DNA from: Paramecium octaurelia
Taxonomy: Eukaryota; Ciliophora; Oligohymenophorea; Peniculida; Parameciidae
Assembly (NCBI GenBank): GCA_905182995.1
Contig: CAJJDP010000028.1
Span: forward strand, 475,334-539,333
DNA length: 64,000 bases
Reading direction: 5' to 3'
In this document: in pieces, positions 1-10,649 of the stretch
Layout of the letters: every line of letters begins with the position of its first letter
Position numbering within the stretch: position 1 is the stretch's first letter
The notes under the pieces: model-generated
What the model saw: the letters and a program-made list of their open reading frames with translations, nothing else
Told to the model about the DNA's origin: nothing
The model's database searches: none
Made by a program: the position numbers and the translations under genes

Positions 1-2002
1 TATAAAATATAGTATTAATTATTACATCTCTATAAGTTAGTTCAATATCACCATTCTTGGTGTCTTTGATTCTGGCCAATGTGTGTTTCATCCAGTTCTT
101 GTCATCTCTATCTGGGAAGTCATCACGAGCATGAGCTCCTCTGGATTCCTTTCTATTTAAAGCCCCTTCGATGGTCATTTTGCCTTACACTGAAATAATA
201 GTAAAGGATAGTAATACATAGTAAATTGTCTAATTCTAATCCTTCGATCAGATCAGAATTCCATACAAGTCCTTTGTCTTTGATTCTGATATCATCTTTT
301 CTTGAATAGATTTCTTTGACTTTTTCAACACCCTCTTACAATGTTTTTTCAATTCTAAAGACAGCAGCATGTTTTTGCATAGTTCTTTGGAGATCCTTTC
401 TGACTTAAGCAACAGTCTGAGATCCTTCATGATGTCTTAATCTGTCTATTCTGGCAATGGCAGCTTCTCCAGCATTTTTGGGTAAATCTGGTTGTTTCTA
501 TCCAGGTTTCCACTTTTCACCAACAAGATTGGCAGCTTGTCTTCCAAAAACAACGATATCTAATAAAGAATTTGCTCCCAATCTGTTGGCACCATGGACT
601 GATGCACAAGCAGCCTCACCAGCTGCCAAAAGTCCAGGTACTACTTGATCTTTGCCTGCAACTTGATTAAGAACTTCAGTTTTGAAATTGGTAGGTATTC
701 CACCCATATTGTAATGAACAGTAGGTAAGACTGGTGCAGGTTCTTTGGTAACATCAACACCTGCAAATATTTTAGCGGCTTCACTGATTCCTGGTAATCT
801 TTCATGCAAGAGTTCAGCTGGCAAATGATTGAGATGCAAATAGATGTGATCCTTTTCTGGTCCAACTCTATAAATGATAATAATCTAAGAGGTACCCTCT
901 TCCCTCTAAAATTTCCTTAGTCATAGCTCTAGACACAACATCTCTACTTGCCAAATCCTTAGCAGTAGGAGCATATCTCTCCATGAATCTTTCTCCCAAT
1001 GAATTTCTAAGGATACCACCTTCTCCTCTGCAACCCTCAGTCATCAAACATCCAGAACCATAAATACCAGTAGGATGAAATTATACGAATTCCAAATCTT
1101 CCATTGGTAAACCTGCTCTGATAGTCATGCCTCCACCATCACCTGTGCAAGTATGGGCAGATGTGCATGACTAAAATGCTCTCCCATAACCACCAGTGGC
1201 TATTACTGTGTATCCTGCTCTAATCCTGTGAATTGACCCATCTGCCATCGACATGCACACTACTCCTCTGCAAGCTCTATGATAAATCAACAACATCAAA
1301 TTACCCTTGATCGTCCATCATCAAATCAAGAGCGAAGTACTCCACAAAGAATATACAATCATATCCCAAGGCTCTCCCAAACAAAGTGTGTAACATAGCA
1401 TGTCCTGTTCTGTCTGCTACAGCACAGCATCTATAAGCCTGTCCTCCTGTTCCGAATTTCAAACTCTGTCCTCCAAATGCTCTTTGATAGATCTTGCCTT
1501 CTGGAGTTCTTGAAAATGGTAAACCATAACTTTCCAATTCATAAACAGCCTTTGGTGCTTCTTTGCACATATAAGTGATAGCATCCTAGTCTCCCAACCA
1601 ATCAGATCCCTTTATAGTATCGTATGCATGCCTAGATATGTCTCAATCAGTACCATCTCCAATCATCTTCTGTCATGTTCCCCAATGCAGCATTTATACC
1701 TCCTTGAGCTGCCACTGTATGTGATCTTGTTGGAAACAACTTTGAAATACAAGCAGTCTTGAACCCAAGCTCAACCAAACCAAATGCAGCTCTTAAACCA
1801 GCACCGCCTGCTCCAACAACAACTGCATCATATGTGTGATCTATCACTGTATATTTGTCTGTCAAATGGCCCTATCAATTTTAAGCTTCTGAATTACTTA
1901 AGAAGGACCAGCTTCTGGTTTATTTTTTGACACCACACAGAATCGATTAACTAACTTTGTCGCTTATAGATTGTACAAAGCCTAAGTTGTAATTCTGAAC
2001 AT
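1..2002 (-). CDS. SDHA: Succinate dehydrogenase flavoprotein subunit (3' end beyond window)
   Basis: Flavoprotein of respiratory complex II, oxidising succinate to fumarate with covalently bound FAD in the mitochondrial matrix. The frame shows VVVGAGGAG (residues 53-61), SHTVAAQGG with the FAD-linking His near residue 87, [29 protein letters not shown] and [18 protein letters not shown]. The first 40 residues are basic and hydroxylated, consistent with a mitochondrial presequence (inferred). Five introns restore the frame: 1872-1897, 1632-1653, 1277-1304, 868-895 and 190-217 (22-28 nt; the last ends in CAG). Bases 1-25 look like the donor side of a sixth, so the C-terminal tail lies outside the window. 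TAA/TAG must be Gln throughout. It is divergent from the next gene with a 35-bp gap. Confidence 0.97.
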
Positions 2003-2037
2003 TGGATTAAAAATATATAAATAAGATATTATTAATT

Positions 2038-2442
2038 ATGATCAAGAAATTCCTGCTCATGCCTATAATTAGCTACGTAGTTTATTTGTCAATTCAAATT
2101 CACAGAAATGAAACTCATGTCATTTCCATCTTGAACATTGTTGCCAACATGACTGGATTTTAATCGATCGATAATACAGCTTGGATCATCATCTTTAATG
2201 TCATTGCATTTTCAATTTTATTTGGCATTTCCTACATAAATTATGCATTAGCCATCCTACAATTCATTGTCCTCTTTTTACACGTATAGACTTTGGATGA
2301 CTTTGAAATCACAGAATTAAGTCAAGCATTTAAAATTGTTGCTGCTGATATTGCCATCCTTGGTATATTACTCGCATCAATTAATTAAAAAAATCAGCAA
2401 AAAGTTGAAGATGAAACACAACCCAAAGAAAAACAAGAATGA
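2038..2442 (+). CDS. Four-TM membrane protein of unknown function
   Basis: Intronless frame of 134 aa ending in TGA, with three in-frame TAA/TAG codons read as Gln. It has four hydrophobic segments: residues about 4-19 (FLLMPIISYVVYLSI), 50-66 (AWIIIFNVIAFSILFGI), 70-85 (ALAILQFIVLFLHV) and 101-117 (KIVAADIAILGILLAS). A short charged tail rich in K, E and Q follows. I recognise no family. The first segment could be a signal anchor. It lies 35 bp from the divergent SDHA start, so the two probably share a promoter region. The frame is well supported by composition, but the function is unknown. Confidence 0.75.
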
Positions 2443-2608
2443 TCAATTTAATTAATATTTATCTGTATTATAATATATTGTATATACACTCATATTAATA
2501 TACTTTCATTCACTCTAAGTACTCTTACTGGAGTAAGTGTCAATGACAGGATTACATCACATTTATAAATAAATCCTGTAAAATTATTATTGATATAAAA
2601 TGAATATC

Positions 2609-3583
2609 TCAATCTTACTAATCTTAATGATCATCATCTTTTTTTTATTAATCATCATCCTAATTTTGTTCTGTCTCCAAGTTCTGAGTTTCAACCATCT
2701 CCTTATCAGGGGTAGGTAACCATCTGGGTACTTCAGCACTCTTATTGGTTTTAAGATGTCTATTTTGTTCTTCTTCTTCTTTGATCATGTGATTGAACTC
2801 ATCAAGGGGTAGATTTTTGGCTTTTTCCAATCTTTATGTCAATTTCTTCTAAACTTCCTGTGATCTCATCAATTTTTGCATCATATATGATTCTTCCATT
2901 TCCAGCCTTTCCTATTAAGCCCTATTGTATTCGCTAGCTCTCTTATTTTCCAATTTAGCCCTATAGCAGATCTTTATGCAATTTACTTTAAATTTTCCTT
3001 CTGAATATGAGATAGTTTCTCATTCCAAAACAGTGATATATTAGATTTGGATTTTGATAAATTTCCCTTAATCAATTCTCTTCTCTCTCTGTTCTTTACC
3101 ATAAAGTCTTACTTTTATTTACTAATGACTTCAGAGTTTTTGATAGATATTTCTCTAGATTAGATGATATTTAGTAAGAGTACTTAATTCTTTTGTATTC
3201 TTCAAATTTTATTTATTCCATTGCTTTCTTAATTAGCTCCAATTAGTCTTCTTGTTATTTTTTGAGACTATAATTTAATTTCTATTTATCTTTCAACATT
3301 TCTTCGTCATTCTTCTAACTTAGTTTTTTCTATTTATTTTCCAATACATAATATTAATTACTTATTCAATTTATGTATGATGATTCATTTTCAGTTCAAT
3401 CATGGATTTTGTTTTCTTTTTAGTTTCATCAATTCTCTTAGATAACTGAGCATCCCCCCTCTTTAATAATTTAAGTCTATTCTTCATCAATAAGATATCT
3501 TTCTCAGTCTCTTAACGTTATTTCCGAGTATGCCAGACAGTTTCTTCATTTTCCCTTTAGAAAGATCGAGGGGAAGTCTTCAT
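2609..3583 (-). CDS. Coiled-coil protein, acidic Gln-rich C-terminus
   Basis: Predicted 295 aa, almost entirely charged helix: repeated K, E and Q heptad-like runs from about residue 25 to 235 (for example KKLSQKNDEEMLKDKQKLNY and LEKAKNLPLDEFNHMIKEEE). A PRWLPTPD segment and a tail of D, Q and K repeats follow. Introns at 2957-2982, 3164-3192 and 3337-3368 (26, 29 and 32 nt, all ending TAG; positions within a few bases) join three frames. The total after splicing is a whole number of codons. It resembles generic axonemal or basal-body coiled coils, but I cannot assign a family. Its start codon is only 15 bp from the start of the divergent kinase at 3599, an unusually short divergent spacer. 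Confidence 0.85.
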
Positions 3584-3598
3584 TTTTATATTTATTTA

Positions 3599-5006
3599 AT
3601 GAAATCAGATTTTATTTGCCTTAGAAAACATTTATTTAGAGATTCGATATATCATATTGAAATCCAAAACGATAAATTACTGTTACTTAATGTAAATAGA
3701 GAATTTTATCAATTAGACTGAAGGACTGACAAAATATTCAATAAGTTTAAATTGGTCTGCAGAAATTAGTTGGAATAACTTGAACTCAGATCCTGCCTTT
3801 GGAATAGTGATCAACTAAAAAATAAAATGGTTCCACGCTAAGCCCAAAATAATTGAAACCCTGAGAGCTGCACTTAAAAAACGCATTACTTCTACTGATT
3901 TTTAAGTATTTTATAATCTAGGGTCACACATATCTAAAGGGCAAAATAGTTATTGCTATGAATTCATTTCAAATAGTGATTATTAATTGAATTATGTTGC
4001 TAAACTTATAAAACGAGAACAAATTAGAGACATAAACTAATTGTACAATGAACTAAACATACTTAAAATATTGAATCATTAAGGACTTCCCAAATTTGTT
4101 GAATTCTTTAGAACAGATAACACTTATTATATTGTAATGGAAAAAATAGAGGGATAAAAATTGAGTAGATTGAATTCAACAAAAAAATAATAATTAAGCT
4201 TAATTTAAATATAGTCAATTATCATCCAGTGCTTAAAGATTTTATAATACCTAGAATAAATATAAGTAATCCATAGAGACATTCAGCCAGACAACATTAT
4301 CTATCATCAAAATATGCAAACTTCATCAGTGAAATTAATTGACTTCGCCAAAGCTTCCATTTCTGGAACTGATCAAAAAATATTAGGTACTCCTGGATTC
4401 ATAGCTCCTGAAATTTTAAGGGAAAACAAATATTCTACAGAATCAGACATGTTCTCATTGGGTTGTGTATTTTATAAATTGTAAATTAGTTAGTTTAATA
4501 ATTTTAGATTGGTTAAATAGGATTTATTTTAAGGAATCAGTAGAGATGATACTTTGAAAGAAAACCAAAAGTGCTTATTCAATCTAAGAAATCTATAATT
4601 AATACGAATTCCATAAAGTGCTTAACATTTACTTTCTTAAATGTTGTAAATAGATCCTAAATAAAGAATAAAGCCAATCGAAGCATTAAATCATCATTTC
4701 TTCAAAGAACCTATAGAAAATCTTTCATCTCCTAAGATGAGCACAAGAAATTTACCATTAAAACAATCTATTCATAACTTGGATTCCATTTTGACAAACC
4801 CTTCATAAAATTAATTGAATTTGCTAGATTAATAAATCCTAATTGATTACTTTTAAAATGAACTACCTCCAATCAACTCAGTCCCAGTTATGAAATAAGT
4901 CAAAGGAGGATACCGTTTTACTCCTCAAGCTGAAACTGATATAATCAAAAACTGTGAAGCTACTTCTACTTCAAAGAAAAGCCAAACTGAAAATATATCA
5001 AATTGA
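3599..5006 (+). CDS. Protein kinase with altered HRD and DFG motifs
   Basis: Predicted 460 aa. An N-terminal region of about 100 residues (KHLFRDSIYHIEIQNDKLLL) resembles the PH-like domain common in front of Paramecium kinases (inference). A kinase domain follows: VAK Lys near 127, VIHRDIQPDN (HRD at 217-219), DFA at 240-242 instead of DFG, GTPGFIAPEIL and SDMFSLGCVFYKL. The Lys normally two residues after the catalytic Asp is Gln, encoded by CAG and so not a recoding effect. The Asp and Asn are kept, so activity may be weak or lost. One intron lies at 3692-3716 (25 nt, TAG). The tail is S/T/Q-rich. The start lies 15 bp from the divergent coiled-coil gene; an in-frame upstream stretch exists, but no better start was found. 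Confidence 0.92.
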
Positions 5007-5577
5007 TATTATTCTCATAAAATAGATAATCTTAAAATTTTAATCTAAAAATAACCAATAATCTTCATAACTTTTTTGTTTTATTTTTTAATATTTGAAA
5101 TGATTATGAAAAATAAAGCTTACAAATTTTTTTATTGAAAAAATGTATAATTTGATCTTTAAATTGAAATTGTTTAAAAGTAAACATTTTGTCTATAAAG
5201 ATCAAGGAATAGTTTTGAAGAAGATAATAAGATTAAAAACTGAAATGATTACTATTTATAGCATCTATTAATTATTCCTCATTTGATAATTAATCTAATA
5301 TAATATATCCTCTAATGAACTTTAACAATATATGAAACCAATTTGTCAAATTTTAGTGTTTATGAAATTTAAATTATATTATATAAATATTCAGGGTTTG
5401 TAATATAAATTACAATATTTTGATAAAGAAAGTGTTTAAAATAATTGATTCCACCATCTGAATAAAATTCAAAGTGCTTTAGGAATTAGAGAGATAGGCT
5501 CAAAAAAAAAGAAATAAGAGTACATCTGTCATGAGTTTTATTATTATTTATTTGAATTAACAATTATAAAATAATTA
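5007..5577. other. AT-rich intergenic region, nothing recognised
   Basis: Very AT-rich spacer with long A and T runs between the kinase stop and the next start. I found no convincing frame on either strand, no RNA gene and no repeat. Confidence 0.6.
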
Positions 5578-6522
5578 ATGATTAAATTGCGGTAACTATT
5601 TCGTTTCTCAAAGATTCAAAATAAAAGTTCAATTGATGGAATCATTGAATAAAGAAGATCAGTTAATCGATAATTATCGAAGGAAGAATTACAAAGCAGA
5701 GATTTATAAATATTTTGGCATAGTCCCTAAACTGATATTGTTATTTAACTTGCACTCTATATGAGGTAATATTATTATTAAATTAGACATGATTGTCATC
5801 TTTGTTAAAAAGCCTTCTCTATTTTGAACTATTACAATATCAGCTTTGATAAAGTCGAAAATATATTGTTTTTAGATTTCGCAAAGAAAGCCAAGGTTAT
5901 TACTCTTGAGAAATGGGAATGGCCAGTCTTGAAAGTAAATGTCTCTCTAGATTCAACATAATTCGTAACAGGCCCAGAAAACATAGTTTCATTTCTGATA
6001 AACAAAGAATTAATCCTGAATCCTAGTCACATGACCAATACAATATCTGCCCAATAAGGAATTGAATGCGTCATGCAGAAAATTAAAAAACCATTAGACT
6101 TAATCTTCTTAAATCCCATCCTAACATGGCAAAACCTCTTCAAATCAAGTCCAGATTCCTACGCTAAAGATTCTAAGAATTATTTACTCATTAATTATAT
6201 GTTAAAGGTTGGATATAGAGCATTTACCTAAAGTTCAAGAAATATTTACTAAATGATAAGATAAAAAGAAGCCTATTTCAAGGCTTAAACAGAACTTCTT
6301 GAAGGTTTGAATGAATGGGTTTAAAGATTAAATGGATAACAGTTTCATGGAGGATAGAAACCAGATGAAGCAGATTTTGAAGTATTGAAATTAATTTATC
6401 TAGTTATTTGGTGTAATAATGAGCAGATACAATAGTAATTCCTTTAAGAAATTTATAGAAAACAAAGCACCATTTAAATTCTATTAATGGGTTTTAAGAA
6501 TGTAGCAATTATGTAGATATGA
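5578..6522 (+). CDS. PGES-2-like glutaredoxin/GST-fold protein
   Basis: Predicted 307 aa. After about 60 residues the sequence YMRHDCHLCQKAF gives a CxxC (Cys66, Cys69) followed by a thioredoxin-like strand-helix pattern (YYNISFDKVE, WPVLKV). The C-terminal half is helical and includes FHGGQKPDEADFEVLK, matching the GG-x-x-P-x-x-AD signature of the GST-like domain of membrane-associated prostaglandin E synthase 2 and relatives. The role is therefore probably a thiol oxidoreductase or GST-type protein; the actual substrate is unknown. The single intron 5766-5786 is 21 nt with no in-frame TGA, so splicing is inferred only from the better fit of the CxxC region. The start is the first ATG in frame. 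Confidence 0.8.
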
Positions 6523-6900
6523 TTAAAACCGCTTTTATGCAAACACTGATACAAATGCTATGGAATGAAATTTAGTAAAGATTTTTATCAAATATTTATA
6601 AATATTTTACTATAATTATTTATACATTACCTGAATAATTATTAAGTTGCAGGATTGAAATAAATCTAATGTCTTGTATTGTTAAATTTTCAATACAACA
6701 TATTGATCAAAAACACATTCGAAGATTCAGATTAATAGAGAATTTATAAAAAATTAATGATAAGTGTAGCAATAAACATAAAATTTAAGGATAACAATTT
6801 TGAATGATCAACTTCATTAATTAATTATAATAGGTTTTGATTAGAGTCTTGTAATAGTATAATTATTTTCTATTAAATAATTTAGAAATATAATAATTTA
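6523..6900. other. Intergenic spacer, nothing recognised
   Basis: AT-rich, with scattered short frames but none with family similarity or protein-like composition. Confidence 0.55.
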
Positions 6901-7317
6901 ATGTAATGTATGAATGAAGCTCCTTAGCTTTAACAAAGGACATTTAATGAAAAATTAGGACCTTCAAATCAAGAATAAATGAATTTAAACTCTTAAAAAT
7001 AGGTAAAAGGCTTGAATTGCTATAAATCAAATATTTTAATTGATAAAAGTGAACCTTTTATTGAATAAAAACATTTCGGCACTAATTAAACTTTTAACTA
7101 TTAAGCTCAATCACTATAATAAGGAAAAGCTATAAACTTGCTTAATTAAATCTAAAATAAGCAATAATAAAGTGAAATTGAACAATCTAGAAAAGAAAAA
7201 GAAAGTCGCATTTAAGATCTAATGAATATTGCATAAAAGGCAGTTTAAAGAAGAAAGGAAAGAATTTTTGAGAAATATTTGTAGCCCAATTAAAATATAA
7301 TTGATGACTAACTATGA
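6901..7317 (+). CDS. Small Gln-rich hypothetical protein
   Basis: Intronless 138-aa frame ending in TGA. Many TAA/TAG codons interleave with CAA as Gln, as expected for a real ciliate gene. The first two thirds are Q/N/S-rich and low in complexity. The C-terminal third (SEIEQSRKEKESRIQDLMNI, then RRKERIFEKYL) is a charged helix. No domain is recognised. Composition supports coding; function is unknown. Confidence 0.6.
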
Positions 7318-7703
7318 TGAATATATATATATATTAAACTTGTTATATAGCCAAGTATTCTCTAATTGTATTAGTATAGAAGAAGAATAGGATTAGTATG
7401 TAATAGTCGAGGAAGAAACATTAGTTTCCAACTAAATAGCTTGGTTAATCAGAAAATAAATTAAATTTTGATACATGCTAATTCGTATTACGGCCTAAGA
7501 ATTACTAGTTTGTTTAGTTTTGCCTAATTTAAAAATTTAGATTCTTGCAAAGAAAAGCTATATTTGAGACTAAGTAAATAAAACATAAAAATCGCTTGAA
7601 TACTTAAGACTCTATAGTTAATATTGATGTAGGAGTATTGAATTAATATTTGTATTTATAAAATATTTAACTACAATGTTCTATCACTTATGAAAGTTTT
7701 TGA
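7314..7703 (+). CDS. Doubtful ORF overlapping the preceding stop
   Basis: A 129-codon frame open under the ciliate code, starting at an ATG that overlaps the TGA of the preceding gene. It is aromatic and Q-rich (KNYQFVQFCLIQKFRFLQRK). There is no recognisable domain, and chance open frames of this length are common when TGA is the only stop, so this may be non-coding. Confidence 0.25.
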
Positions 7704-7949
7704 GATCCAATAGTAATTTATTTGAGAGACATATATAATTTATTATTTTTATAAAAAAGAACTATAAACATAATAGAATTATTGATATCAAATTATACAA
7801 TTGATATATATTAAGCATAAAGATTATATTTGATAATATTTAATGTAATAATATATCTCTTAATCGTAAGAAACTAAATTGAATATAGAAAACCTTATTT
7901 TAATAAGGTCAATAATATAGATGTTAATATTATGTATAATAAGAATTAT

Positions 7950-9298
7950 TCAATTATCTTGTGCCTGTTTCTGCTGCATAATAATTTAATAAATTTAATC
8001 TGCATCGATGGCTGAATATATTGGATTGTCTTGACTATCTTCATAATCATCTTCATCCTCTTTGTCAAAAAATTTAGTGTAACATCCTGGAAATACTTCT
8101 TTATCTATTTTAATTTTGCCTCTCACAGTTTTGATTTTATCATCCTTATCCTGTTTCATAAGTTCATTTTTCTTTTTTTCAATCAACTTCATTTATTTCT
8201 TAGCTAATAAAGCTGTTCTTTTTTGGACAGGTTTGCTTTTCTCAGATTTCTGCTTGTCTTTAGTAGTCATAATATCCATGACATCAACCAATAAGTCAGT
8301 TTTTAAAGTTGCCTTCTGAATTTTAGCTTCATTGTACCAATCATAAAATGTTTGATTTTAATCTGTATTGCAAACACAATAAATTGGACTCTATTTAATT
8401 TCTTCAATATCTGCTTTTGTGAAATTGGTTCCACCAGTAACTTTGTTGATCTCCTATTCAGTTCTTAGTACATCTTCATCTTCAGTGTTTTCTGGACTTG
8501 AACTTAGTAAAAGTGCTTCATCCCATCTTTTAACTTTAGTTGGCTTTTTATATTTGATTTTCTTTCTCTCATCCATTTTAATGAAATCTGGAGTTTCATC
8601 AGATGGTTTCAATTCATTACAAGCTATCAACACAATTAAATCAATAATGAATATGTTTTGAAGGACTCTTGCAAACTTCTCTGGAGTGATCATCTTCTTT
8701 AATTCTTCTGTAATCACTTTATAATCTTCTTTGTGATTATCAACAACATAAGTCAGTAATTTGATTAGCATTTAACAACTTTATATGATTTCTCTTGCAG
8801 ATTGATCTTTAACACTGGATGGTTCTCTGGCATTGATTTCCAAGATTCTTTTTTTTGTTGTATCTCTCATATTTTCAATTTTAGGTTGATTATAGGCTAC
8901 CATCTTGCCCATCATTCTATTTAAATCGACTAATTTGAATTAAAAATGAGCATAGAATTTTTGACTCAAAAAACATTTGTCTCTAATTTAACCAATTGCT
9001 TCATATTCAGCCTTGACTGCATCCCAATGACACTTATATTTGACACAAATATGCCAATGAGTAACTGTTTCTTCTGCTGAAAATATTTGTCTATTAATTT
9101 TTGGATCTATAGCTCTCCATCTAGCTTACACCATTGGTTTATGGGGGATAGAAAGTCCATAAATCGTTTTCATTTGTCTAGTAATTTCTGCCCATTTGGC
9201 TTCTCCAAGAGTACCAACTAATTCAGTCAATACCTCATCAAACTAATGTTAATATTAATCTATACCCTGGGTGTATATATTGGATTATGTTTTGGCAT
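7950..9298 (-). CDS. SANT/Myb-like domain protein
   Basis: Predicted 441 aa from MPKHNPIYTPRF. Residues about 12-65 fit a Myb/SANT helix-turn-helix: EAKWAEITRQMKTIYG, then QARWRAIDPKINRQIFSAEE, which echoes the 'RW...DP.I....T.EE' Myb pattern. Downstream are a Trp/Cys-rich helix (HWHICVKYKCHWDAV), a helical region (residues 150-240) and a Lys/Asp/Glu-rich tail. It is a likely chromatin or transcription factor in the nucleus (family-based inference). One intron lies at 9243-9265 (23 nt, TAG). The frame continues past an in-frame TAA (Gln) near 7990 to the TGA at 7950-7952. The three small stop-to-stop pieces seen with the standard code are fragments of this one gene. Confidence 0.85.
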
Positions 9299-9431
9299 AT
9301 AATAAAAACAATTTTATTATACTAAACTGGCTTTTGATTATGTTACTCAATTATCCCAAATTAATGCAATGATAATGTAAAATGCCTTATAATATTTTTC
9401 TCTAATTTTAATATTTATATATCGATATTAA

Positions 9432-9935
9432 TCATTTCTTTCCATAAGAAGTTTAATTAGCCATTTCCAATACTTATTATTTGAAAATATGAATAACCTC
9501 ATCAATTATAGCATTTTCCTCTTAAATGTCAATTTCAATCTCTTACCATTTCTTCTATTCAACTCAGTCTCATATAAGTCTCTCAACTCTTACAAGGATG
9601 CTGTTGCTGCATTAATAGCATTTTGAGAATCCTTCAACACACTGTTGGCCTTGGCTTACACAGCAAGAGCTGCTTGTTCTTATTATTAAACAATTATAAC
9701 TAGTCTTACATACCACCACCAATTTGTCTTATAATTGAGTCTTTCTCTAGATTTCATCATTGAGATGAGCTACTTCAGATTCTATATCAGCCAACCAATC
9801 AGCTAATTGATAATAGGCTGCAATCTAATTGGCTTCTAAGTTGGCTAATGATTCTTTCAATTAATGCTCGAGATCTCAAAAAGCATTATAAACCAATTGA
9901 CCAATGTTGTCTCCTGGTTATCTGTCTGATGACCT
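9432..9935 (-). pseudogene. Trichocyst-matrix-like coiled-coil gene, broken or misread (copy 1)
   Basis: From 9935 leftwards the frame reads QPGDNIGQLVYNAF, an in-frame TGA (9876-9878), then DLEHQLKESLANLEANQIAA and further heptad, Ala-rich helix. It continues through two introns ending in AAG (9679-9709, 9521-9546) to ENAIIDEVIHIFKQQV and a TGA at 9432. Alternating Ala/Asp/Glu/Leu heptads with an 'IDEVI.IF' end resemble Paramecium trichocyst matrix proteins, the secretory-granule crystal proteins; that is a family-level impression, not a firm match. No start codon or signal peptide could be joined upstream. The gene is either a pseudogene, damaged by contig-end errors, or has an unrecognised intron over the TGA. 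Confidence 0.5.
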
Positions 9936-10648
9936 TCATCTTGACCAAGTGCATTAAATAATAATGGTAAAATGCATTCATATAGATATCTAAACTCTTA
10001 CACAGATACAATTATCTACATAAAACTACCTTCTTAATGTGACCAAATTTCTTTGCCCAAATTCTTGTCATTTTCAATTTCATTTTATAAGTATTTATTC
10101 TGAAACCATTCTAAAATCTATCTGGTTACAAATAAAATTTGGAGTATACACTTAATTTCGAAATTCTCTTTATTGATTAATCATTAATTATTATGCTATT
10201 GTCTTAGAAGTTAAACATAAAAATTGCATTGATTTACATTTCTATAAATTTTGATAATCCAAAATTACAATTAAATGTCACCTATCGATTGATGATTATG
10301 AGTCCCTGTATAAAATAGTTATTTTTATCACTTTGTTGACATTTCTTAAATAATTTAATCAATCCTAATGATAATTTGCAAACAAAAAATTCTCCTTAAG
10401 ATCAGGTGACACCATTATATTTTTATACTAAAAGTGATTTCTAAAAAGGAGATATTGCCTTAATTAATTAGTCTGTAATAAAATCAAAAAAATAAATATA
10501 TTAATTTTATTAAAATAGCTTACTAAACTTCCAACTTCATCAATAGAATCTAAAGAGCACTAAATAATGTTATTATTATTTAGGAACATTACTACATGAC
10601 ATAATTACTATGCCCAATTTACAAACAGAAAATATCTTGTAGTGTTTG
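9936..10648. other. Unassigned stretch upstream of the matrix-like gene
   Basis: All three minus frames stay open for long stretches here (for example WFQNKYLQNEIENDKNL and MTRIWAKKFGHIKK), but I cannot choose between them or join one convincingly to the gene downstream. It may hold the 5' exons of the matrix-like gene or be spacer. The same sequence recurs at 11259-11971. Confidence 0.4.
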
Positions 10649-10649
10649 N
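10649..10649. other. Single N contig join
   Basis: One ambiguous base flanked by two copies of the same 1,322-bp sequence. It marks an assembly join rather than biology. Confidence 0.95.

Larger units (their letters stand above)
9327..10648. repeat. First copy of a duplicated segment ending at an N
   Basis: 1,322 bp that recurs, with no difference noticed by eye, at 10650-11971; the copies are separated by the single N at 10649. This is the pattern expected when two overlapping contig ends were placed side by side instead of merged, so the real locus probably has one copy. Confidence 0.9.

Noticed and set aside
248..865. Several short minus-strand ORFs inside SDHA (248-430, 641-865) and a plus ORF at 457-648
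   Set aside because: They are other-frame shadows of the conserved SDHA reading frame.
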